A stretch of 64,000 nucleotides of DNA, taken from assembly GCA_033980235.1 (NCBI GenBank), contig CM067065.1:25948836-26012835 (forward strand). The letters are read 5' to 3'. The notes under the pieces were generated by a model. That model made no database searches and was not told the origin of the DNA. It saw nothing but the letters and a program-made list of their open reading frames with translations. The DNA is from Diadema setosum (Eukaryota; Echinodermata; Echinoidea; Diadematoida; Diadematidae). Shown one piece after another: positions 56,758 through 64,000 of this stretch. The translations under genes and the position numbers were made by a program. The number at the start of each line of letters is the position of its first letter. The first letter of the stretch is position 1.

Positions 56758-59151
56758 ATGAGTCACACAGATATCAATGAAGATTTGGCAGCCAAGCTCA
56801 TTGTAAAGGAGGGAGGTGCAGTACCAGTGATCAACAGTGTTGAGTCAGCAGATGGTGGGGTTCTGCATCATGACATTAATCCGGAGGATTCCGTGAGCCA
56901 ATGTGGAAGGAGCTCCACTTCATCCACATCCTCGAGGCTAAAGGCCATGGCTAAGAGGGCAGCCCTGGAGGTAGAGGCAGCGGCCTTAGCTCAGCGGCAG
57001 GAATACGAGCTTGAGTTGCGACTCAAGCAGCGCAAGGCTCAGCTAGCGCTGAGAATAGAGCTGAAGGTTGCACAAGCTCAAGAGCAAGTTTACCAGCAGG
57101 ATGATGCTGCACTTCGACCATCTGTTGCGCAGGAAGGTCCCCGTATGGAGCCGCCAGTTGTGCACGCTTCCACGCCTTCACGCCCTGCTGCTGCAGTGAA
57201 TGCTGTTGAAAGGCCACGCGAGGATGAGAAGCTCCCATACCCTCCTTCGGAGAGAGATGCAGTCTTCCTTGAGTTGCTTCAACAAGGACAGCAACAGCAA
57301 CAGCGACTACTAGAATCCGTATCTCTGCCTCAAATAGATCTTGAGAGGTATGATGGAAATCCTTTGAAGTTCCACGAGTTTTGGCGTGGGTTCGAAAATT
57401 GCGTCGACCAAACAACCGTGAGCTATGCGGTCAAGCTTGACCGCTTACTTCGCTACTGCGCAGGAGATGTGAGAAGGCTTCTTCAGCCATGTTTGATCAT
57501 GAAGGCGTCGGAGGGGTATCATAAAGCTAAGAGTATTCTCCAAGAGAAGTACGGTGATCCTGTGCTAATAGCCGATGCATGGTTATGGAAGGAAACCGAG
57601 GGAAAGAGGATCAGTCCTCAAGATCGACGTGGCCTTGGAGAGATGGCGGATGAGATCCTCATCTGTGTGCGGACGCTGGAGGCAATCGGTCAGCGTTCCG
57701 AATTGACCTCACAGCGTGTTCTTCTACAAGTCACGGAAAGGCTGCCGTATTACCTAAGAGCTAGGTGGTTGAAGATGGTTAGTACTGCACGGAAAGACCG
57801 AAGACTTCCTTCCATCAGCGACCTGGTCACCCTCTTGCAGGAGGTGGCCAAGGAAGAAAACGATCCGGTCTTTGGAAGGTTGCTAGAGAGAGATGTTTCT
57901 AAGATGCCGTCCATGAAGAAGAGGGCATCCAGCAAGGCTCATAAGGGAGTCTTTACAGCGAGCACTGATGATGGAGATGTCAAAACGAGGCCTTGTGTTA
58001 AGTGCAAAGGGAATCACACCTTGTTTGGATGTGAACAGTTCAAACAGCTGGAGCCAGATGAAAGACTGAAGTTGGCCAAAGACGAGAAGCTCTGTTTTAA
58101 CTGTTTGAAGAAGGGCCATGGTGCCAACGGATGCAAGGTCAACCGTGTTTGTACAGTTAAAGGATGTGGCAAGAAACACACAAAATTCTTGCATCTTTCA
58201 AGACAGCCTTCTCAGCCTGGTAGAAATGCATTGCCACCAAATGCTCAGGAGACGCGTCGTGATGAACCCCGGTCATCATCTACAGCAGGTGAAGCTAGTA
58301 ATCACTCATCAGCTCGAGTAGGAGAGATGGCTAACAACGTCATAGGGGCCGGCAGCAAGATTGCACTTCCTATAGTGGCAGTAAGAGTGAGAGCCAAGGG
58401 AAAGGACACTTACTTTGACACTTACGCCCTCTTAGACAGTGGCTCGACTTCAACGTTTTGTACTACAGAGCTGACTAGGAAGGTCGAGGCTGAGGGGGGA
58501 ACTCAGAAGCTGTCGATGTCAACATTGGATAAGTCCAGTAGTGTGATAACGTGCAAGACAGTCAGCCTTGAAGTGGAAAGTCTGTCAACTGGGAACAGGC
58601 TGAATCTTCCCCATGTGTATGCGAAGGAACAAATCAATGTGAGCCGTTCACACATCGCTGATGTGAGCGACACTGAGCGATTCCCACATTTGGCAGATGT
58701 AGATGTCCCTAAGGCCAGCCCTCGAGACGTGATGCTTCTCATCGGTCAAGATGTCCCAGAGGCATTGGTACCCCTAGATGTCAGACGTGGTAAGGCTGAG
58801 GACATCTATGCCGTGAAGACTGTGCTAGGTTGGACAGTGAATGGACCAGTTGGGAACCACCACAGTGACCAAGACGTATCGTCAAGCTTTATTTCCAGGG
58901 ACGCGAATTTGGAGCTTCAAGTGGAAAGGTTTTGGTCACTTGAGTCGACAGAGTCTCTAGCAGACCAGTCTAAGTGTATGTCTGTAAATGACAGGAGGGC
59001 TCTGGATGTCTGGGATGAGAGTATCCAAAAGGAAGATGGTCACTACCAGTTGTCTATACCCTTCAAGGAGAGACCCCCAAAGCTGGCTGACAACACGAGT
59101 GTGGTTGAAAGGAGGCTGCAGAGTCTTGGTAGGAGATTAAGAAGAGATTAG
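56758..59151 (+). CDS. BEL Gag-protease segment (797 codons, intact)
   Basis: This is the longest uninterrupted frame in the window. It would be translated as Gag plus protease before the first premature stop. It forms the structural precursor: coiled coil, DUF1759 region, two CCHC/CCCH-type knuckles (CVKCKGNHTLFGC, CFNCLKKGHGANGC) and an aspartic protease with DSGS at residues 560-563. It then continues into the Peptidase/DUF1758-like stretch (LLIGQDVPEALVPLDV, VKTVLGWTVNGPVG) that precedes the reverse transcriptase. This Gag-protease part could still be made even though the polymerase part is interrupted. Confidence 0.9.
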   Translation: MSHTDINEDLAAKLIVKEGGAVPVINSVESADGGVLHHDINPEDSVSQCGRSSTSSTSSRLKAMAKRAALEVEAAALAQRQEYELELRLKQRKAQLALRIELKVAQAQEQVYQQDDAALRPSVAQEGPRMEPPVVHASTPSRPAAAVNAVERPREDEKLPYPPSERDAVFLELLQQGQQQQQRLLESVSLPQIDLERYDGNPLKFHEFWRGFENCVDQTTVSYAVKLDRLLRYCAGDVRRLLQPCLIMKASEGYHKAKSILQEKYGDPVLIADAWLWKETEGKRISPQDRRGLGEMADEILICVRTLEAIGQRSELTSQRVLLQVTERLPYYLRARWLKMVSTARKDRRLPSISDLVTLLQEVAKEENDPVFGRLLERDVSKMPSMKKRASSKAHKGVFTASTDDGDVKTRPCVKCKGNHTLFGCEQFKQLEPDERLKLAKDEKLCFNCLKKGHGANGCKVNRVCTVKGCGKKHTKFLHLSRQPSQPGRNALPPNAQETRRDEPRSSSTAGEASNHSSARVGEMANNVIGAGSKIALPIVAVRVRAKGKDTYFDTYALLDSGSTSTFCTTELTRKVEAEGGTQKLSMSTLDKSSSVITCKTVSLEVESLSTGNRLNLPHVYAKEQINVSRSHIADVSDTERFPHLADVDVPKASPRDVMLLIGQDVPEALVPLDVRRGKAEDIYAVKTVLGWTVNGPVGNHHSDQDVSSSFISRDANLELQVERFWSLESTESLADQSKCMSVNDRRALDVWDESIQKEDGHYQLSIPFKERPPKLADNTSVVERRLQSLGRRLRRD

Positions 59152-59178
59152 GATCTACACAGACGTTATACCAAGGCC

Positions 59179-60045
59179 ATGACAGATTTGGACGAGGAAG
59201 GATATGCTGAGAAAGTAGCGGAAGAAAATGCAGGTTCATGCGACCCTGTTTGGTATCTTCCTCATCACCCCGTTGAGAACCCCAACAAGCCAGGGAAGAC
59301 AAGGATTGTGTTTGACTGTGCGTCTACCTTCCTAGGAAGATCATTGAATGATGCTGTTTTACAAGGCCCTGATTTGACAAACTCACTTCTGGGTGTTCTC
59401 TTGAGGTTTCGTCAGGAGCCCATTGCAGTTATGGGGGACATCAAAGCCATGTTCAATCAAGTACGAGTCCCACCTGATGAAAGAGATTTGCTGAGATTTC
59501 TCTGGTGGCCGGAAGGAGATGTGGAGAAGCAACCCGAGGTATACAGGATGTGTGTACACCTCTTTGGAGGGACCTGGTGTCCCAGTGTGTGCAGCTTTGC
59601 TCTGAGGCGTACCAGTGAAGACCAGGATGCGGAGTTCTCCCCAGAAGCAGTAAACGTGGTGAAGCGCAACTTCTATGTGGATGACTGCCTGGTGTCTGTG
59701 AAGGAAGAGGATAAAGCAGTTCAGCTCGTAGATGAGCTGAAGAGAATGCTGAAAGGGGGAGGCTTCAACCTAACTAAATGGCTGAGCAACAGCCCAAAGG
59801 TGATGGAGTCTGTGCCTGTTCATGACAGGGCAAAGGAGGTGGAAGGACTTGACTTGACTTATGACGCATTACCAATTGAGAGGGCCCTGGGTGTGAAATG
59901 GAATATTGAACTTGACACCATGACATATGGAATCACACCGAAGCACAAGCCATGTACCCGTCGTGGAGTGCTGAGTGAGGTTTGCTCGGTATATGATCCG
60001 TATGGATTTGCGAGTCCATATGTGTTGAATGCAAAGGTTATTTAG
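59179..60045 (+). pseudogene. BEL reverse transcriptase segment
   Basis: In frame with Gag. It includes KTRIVFDCASTFLGRSLNDA (fingers), AVMGDIKAMFNQVRV (first catalytic Asp), FGGTWCPSVCSFALRR and FYVDDCLVSV (catalytic YVDD), ending ARGVLSEVCSVYDPYGF-like thumb sequence. It is closed by a TAG at 60043 and separated from Gag by the TAG at 59149. Polymerase motifs themselves are intact. Confidence 0.9.
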
Positions 60046-61776
60046 CAAGAGCTCACAGCAATGAAACTGGATTGGGACGACCCATTACCAGAGAAGCAAC
60101 GTGACAGCTGGCTGAACTGGAAGAGAGATCTACCACTTATGGAGGATTTCAACATCAGCAGGTGCCTAAAACCTCATGACTTTGGTGAGGTGATGGAGTA
60201 TCAGTTGCATCATTTTTCTGATGCTTCGGAGAGGGCATAAGGTGTAGCCTCTTATCTTCGAGTGACGAACCAGGAAGGCAAAGTTTATTGCAGTCTAGTC
60301 ATGGCCAGGACTCGTCTGACGCCGCTGAAGAGAGTTACAATACCGAGACTTGAGTTGATGGCGGCGACGCTTGCTGTAAGAGTGGATAGTATGCTGAGAC
60401 GGGAGCTTGACTTCAACTTGAAGGAATCCGTCTTCTGGAGTGACAGCACTATAGTGCTCCAGTATATCAAGAATGTGGAGAAGCGATTCCACACATTTGT
60501 TGGGAACAGGATCGCAGTAATCCATGAAGGATCCGAACCGAAACAATGGCGCTATGTCGACACTCGGCAGAATCCAGCTGATGATGTCTCGAGAGGGATA
60601 ACGGCTGAGCAGCTGATGAACAGTGACAGATGGGTAAATGGACCTATCTTCTTGTGGTCTGAGGAGGAGTTATGGCCAGGGAGCCATGCCTGGGACCATG
60701 TCAGTCTTGACGGTGACCCCGAAGTCAAGAGTAAGGACAAGGCTGGGGTTTACATGTCGGCTGAAGTTGAAGGAGCAGCTTCAATGAGCAAACTGCTTGA
60801 ACATTATTCATCGTGGCACAGGCTGATGAAAGCAGTTTGCTGGCTAAGGAGGTACCTGAAATGGCTGAGATGTAGATTTGCACATGGTACTGAAAGCATT
60901 TCAGGTGAATCTACTAGTGGAAATCTGACGGTGGAGGAAATGAAGGAAGCAGAGGAGAAAATTCTGCAGTATGTGCAATCAGTCAACTTCCCTGATGAGA
61001 TATCTTCCCTACAGGCTGACCAGAATGACGATGCACGACAAGGACAGAGCTGTAAATATGTCAAGAAAACAAGCTCTATCTACAAGCTAGACCCGAGAAT
61101 GATCAATGGCCTATTGAGGGTAGGAGGAAGGCTAGGCAGATCGGTGCTGCCAGAGGACGCGAAGCATCCGATTATACTCCGCAATGATAGCCATGTTGCC
61201 AAGCTTATCTTGAGAGAAATACACGAGACATCAGGACATAGTGGGAAGAACCACATATTGTCTCGCCTGAACCAGAAGTACTGGATTCCTGCTGCTGGCT
61301 CTGTGATCAGAGGGCTACTTACTAGATGTGTTGTATGCAGAAGGCAGCGAGGGAAGGTTCTTGTGCAAAAAATGGCGGATTTGCCAGCAGACCGTCTTAC
61401 TCCAGACGAGCCCCCTTTCTCGAGAGTTGGGATTGATTACTTTGGACCGTTCGAGTTGAAGAGGGGTCAAAGTGTCGTGAAGAGGTATGGAGTTCTGTTC
61501 ACATGTCTTTCTGTGAGAGCGGTTCACCTTGAGATGGCAGATTCCCTTGACACAGACTCTTGCATTAATGCTATCAGACGCTTCATAGCACGCAGGGGAA
61601 ATGTGAGAGAGATTAGGTCTGATAATGGCAGTAATTTGGTCGGAGCGGAGAGAGAACTGAGAGCTGCGATATGCAGTTGGAACCAGGCTCAGATACATGA
61701 GACGTTGCTGCAGAAGAACATTAAATGGACGTTCAATCCCCCCGCAGCTAGTCACCAAGGTGGGGTGTGGGAATGA
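60046..61776 (+). pseudogene. BEL RNase H and integrase segment
   Basis: In frame with the rest. HHFSDASERA begins RNase H, with the TAA at 60238 inside it. PRLELMAATLAVRV and FWSDSTIVLQYI follow. A linker then leads to the integrase zinc region (HETSGHSGKNHIL ... CVVCRRQRGK) and the catalytic core GIDYFGPFELKRG, RSDNGSNLVGAE and SHQGGVWE. The TGA at 61774 falls directly after the catalytic Glu. Confidence 0.9.
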
Positions 61777-62310
61777 CAAATCAGTACTGTGAGGAAGCTG
61801 CTGTGTTCCTTGGTCAGACAGCAAACTTTGAACGATGATTCGTTACACACGCTCTTTTGTGAAGTAGAGAGCATCATCAACAGCCGGCCAATAACTGGGG
61901 TGTCCACCGACGTGAATGATGTAGAAGCCTTGACACCAAATCATCTGCTTCTGCTAAATGCAAGTTCAACGCCGCCTCCAGTGGCTACTAGTGAGGCAGA
62001 CAACTACGCCAGGAGGAGATGGCGTCAAGTGCAGTTTCTCGCCGATACCTTTTGGACGAGGTGGAGGAGAGAATATTTACGATTGCAGGAACGGCATAAG
62101 TGGGCTACTTCTCAACGCAATGTTCATGTTGGTGATCTGGTCTTAGTAGTCGACGAGCACTCCCGGCGCAATGTTTGGCCTTTGGGAAGGGTCGTCCAGA
62201 CATGGCCGGATGAGAAGGGCTTTGTTCGTCAGTGTGAAGTTAAAACACGAACCAGCATACTGCGGAGACCAGTTACTAAGCTATGTTTGATTCTCGAAGC
62301 AGATTCTTAG
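61777..62310 (+). pseudogene. BEL integrase C-terminal segment
   Basis: It continues the same frame after the TGA. CEVESIINSRPITG and ALTPNHLLLLNASS are the conserved post-core blocks. RRRWRQVQFLADTFWTRWRR and VGDLVLVVDE lead into the C-terminal DNA-binding part, ending at TAG 62308. DUF5641-type C-termini of BEL integrases have the same order. Confidence 0.9.
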
Positions 62311-63812
62311 AGACAATTGGTGTTTCTAAGATGAGGGGTGCAAGCCTATACAGCGCTGCCCCGTGCAGAGTTATTTGTTTGTGCAGTCAGAACTAGAACG
62401 CTGAATTGATATTGATAGTTTTGTGTCTTTAGTGACAACAGAATAGTTGTCAGTCAGCGAGTTCAGAGAACATTATTTTGAAACGGCGAGTTTCATTTGA
62501 AATGATCCCATATGCAAGGTGTTTTGAAATACATTGTATGTTGTTGTTTATTAGAGGTGCGAGCCTAGCGCCGCCTCCCGTCTCCCATGTGTGATCGCTC
62601 ATTATTATCAACAGCATGAACAGACATGTTTGGATTACTGATGTTGCGATTTCAACATTAAGCAGGGAAGTATCCTTGCAATATAGACGCGAATAGCCAA
62701 CGGAACGTGCTATTTGTTGATGGATTCAGTTAGTGAATACATAGCGCATCACCAGATATGGAAGGACCCACCCATGCAACTCCGGCGATTTGGAGATATT
62801 TAGCAGTTTGAAGCTGAGGCTAATATTTTAAGCGCTAAGATTGTGACTTATGAAAGAACCAACAACACAGCAATTCATTCTGAGAGAGAACAATTCAGTT
62901 TATTTCATCATGTGTCAACTTATGAGCAGAGGGATATTTCTAGAAATTAGTAGAAATTCTGATAGTGAACAGAGATTCAGTAGGTCATGATGAATATCTG
63001 TGAGAGACTCAGTACTACTGTGAATTCATCTAAAGTAAAGACTGATTGCAGAACTTTTGCACCGTTGTGTATGAAATTTGCCAGAGCACCTCTTCCTTTT
63101 CTTTAGATGTTATTTCAAATCCTGGCCTGGGACGGGGTTTAATATACACACATTTGTTCTGGAGTTTAATTGAAGGAAACAAAGTGAAAGAAAGAATTAT
63201 AGGTATTGTTAGTCAATTATGGAATGTTGACAAACTTCCTTTCACCTTATGTTGCAAATGCGTAATGTATGCATTGTGTGTATGTACCAGTATTTGCATA
63301 TTTATTATGCAGATTGTATGGCAGTTACAAACTTATGGAGCCATCTATTACCGCAAGTAGTGGATTGCTACTGTAGTGGCACTGGTTAGGGTACAAATTA
63401 TCTACAGAACCTATTTGGTAGAGGTTTATATGTGGTGTTGTGAGGTTCTGGAATTCTACCATTGTCATTTGTAAAAGGGTATCAGTGTTTAGCCGAGCTA
63501 TAATTTTAGATACATTTGAAGGGTAGGTTGTATTTCACACTTGATGATGAATATACAACCATAATAGTTGTCATGTTTATATGTAACGGTTAAAAGAGTT
63601 ATTCAGTTAGTATACATATGTAAAATAGGTTGAGCATACAGGACTAGGCTGAATGTTGTATTATGGAAGAATGTTCAGACTGAATTTAACTTGTTTGTTT
63701 GATGATGAGTTTTGAATTTGGAGTTACGAAGAAGTAATCGTTCATTTGTTGTTAAGGTAGAATGATTATTATGATTAATTTGATAAATGCTTCGCTTTTG
63801 GGCTCTGCATTT
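62311..63812 (+). other. 3' untranslated region of the BEL element
   Basis: About 1.5 kb without a supported gene. A 104-codon frame at 63046-63360 has only Cys/hydrophobic content and no motif. I see no env-like gene with a signal peptide and transmembrane anchor. Confidence 0.6.
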
Positions 63813-63824
63813 AAGGGGCCGGGA
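63813..63824 (+). other. Polypurine tract of the BEL element
   Basis: AAGGGGCCGGGA lies directly before the 3' LTR start TGTTGTGCG. It is interrupted by CC but otherwise in the right position and composition. Confidence 0.7.
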
Positions 63825-64000
63825 TGTTGTGCGTGATTACAGCGGTTTCACATTGATACGTTCTGATAGTGCTGTGACGTCAGAAGCGAGAGTTTTATCG
63901 GCCTTTCTGAGCATTGCCGTTGAGGGCGCTGATGTTTTGGTGAGGAGCTAATTCACGTTGGGTCAACATGTTGTGGTCACTGAAGGTCACTGTTATATTT
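63825..64000 (+). repeat. 3' LTR of the BEL element (first 176 bases)
   Basis: It matches 52037-52212 with one difference I can see (GTCAACGTG versus GTCAACATG). It carries the same TGACGTCA site. The remainder lies beyond the window. Confidence 0.95.

Larger units (their letters stand above)
56758..62310 (+). pseudogene. BEL/Pao Gag-Pol polyprotein with four premature stops
   Basis: One reading frame of 1851 codons including the terminal stop (62308-62310) has premature stops at 59149 (TAG), 60043 (TAG), 60238 (TAA) and 61774 (TGA). No frameshift occurs. Residues about 60-115 are a charged Ala/Glu/Arg-rich coiled coil. About 190-350 is a DUF1759-type Gag region (LPQIDLERYDGNPLKFHEFW). Zinc knuckles include CFNCLKKGHGANGC. 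Protease has LLDSGSTSTFC at about 558-568. Reverse transcriptase has VMGDIKAMFNQV and YVDD (973-976). RNase H has FWSDSTIVLQYI and DTRQNPADDVSRG. Integrase has HSGKNHIL and CVVCRRQ, then Asp at 1560, Asp at 1622 and Glu at 1672. The start ATG at 56758 directly follows the minisatellite leader. Confidence 0.95.
52037..64000 (+). mobile_element. BEL/Pao LTR retrotransposon, nearly complete
   Basis: The order is 5' LTR (from 52037), a leader dominated by a 31-bp minisatellite, one Gag-Pol frame (56758-62310), a 1.5-kb 3' UTR, a polypurine tract and the start of the 3' LTR (63825). Domain order inside the polyprotein (Gag with DUF1759-like region, zinc knuckles, aspartic protease, reverse transcriptase, RNase H, integrase) and sequence motifs are those of BEL/Pao. 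The two LTR starts differ at one of the 176 bases that can be compared, so insertion was recent. The element runs off the window by about one LTR length. Confidence 0.95.

Noticed and set aside
56900..61824. Minus-strand frames opposite the BEL polyprotein
   Set aside because: They are shadows of the plus-strand coding sequence with no motifs.
63046..63360. Env-like or accessory gene in the BEL 3' UTR
   Set aside because: It has 104 codons, no clear signal peptide plus anchor arrangement and no known motif; chance frame is likelier.

Overview
The window is animal (metazoan) nuclear DNA. It is AT-rich, has no operon-like gene packing, contains split exons with GT/AG borders, and is full of transposable elements and microsatellites. 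Interstitial CCCTAA repeats, CR1-type and L1/Tx1-type LINEs, Gypsy and BEL/Pao elements, many small inverted-repeat elements and long TGACCTTTGACC-rich repeats suggest a marine invertebrate deuterostome. An echinoderm is my best guess, but that is an inference from repeat style and not from a diagnostic gene.

Layout. Positions 1-2150 hold a foldback repeat, a GGATAACTACCCCC minisatellite and opposed arrays of a TTCAATT-like motif. About 2930-8882 is a decayed L1/Tx1-like LINE (+), broken by a piece of a second LINE (about 5349-6773) and by a 243-bp MITE (8093-8335). Positions 9226-9660 hold a degenerate copy of the minisatellite. 10290-12812 is a CR1-like LINE copy (-) carrying a 1159-bp solo LTR. 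12813-18790 is a second copy of the same LINE, opened by a 2.26-kb inverted-repeat element and by a MITE that itself carries a 2.1-kb solo LTR with a 5-bp target duplication. 19700-25545 is a complete Gypsy insertion (-) with two LTRs, tRNA-Leu-like primer site and CCATC target duplication, but its reverse transcriptase core is deleted.

28130-36993 holds the only convincing multi-exon host gene, on the minus strand. It has an unrecognised module, one EGF-like exon, then a farnesoic acid O-methyltransferase-like domain (Methyltransf_FA) split over two exons, ending in a stop. All internal introns are phase 1, which is typical of shuffled extracellular modules. Its introns contain a truncated LTR, a tRNA-like sequence, MITEs and palindromic elements. 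The 5' end lies at 39.8 kb or beyond.

37-52 kb is repeat-rich. It contains three copies of a 1.1-1.3 kb element made of TGACCTTTGACC-type units, two tandem MITE-like units with a telomere-like core, and a THAP zinc-finger first exon lying between what look like diverged terminal inverted repeats. 52037 to the end is a BEL/Pao retrotransposon (+). Its 5' LTR, a leader holding about 110 copies of a 31-bp minisatellite, a single-frame Gag-Pol reading frame with four premature stops, a polypurine tract and the first 176 bases of the 3' LTR are all visible.

The most unusual items are the BEL minisatellite leader with its 620-bp higher-order duplication, the telomere-core inverted-repeat units, the THAP/inverted-repeat pairing, and the EGF-Methyltransf_FA gene. 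No CRISPR, operon or prokaryotic system is present.
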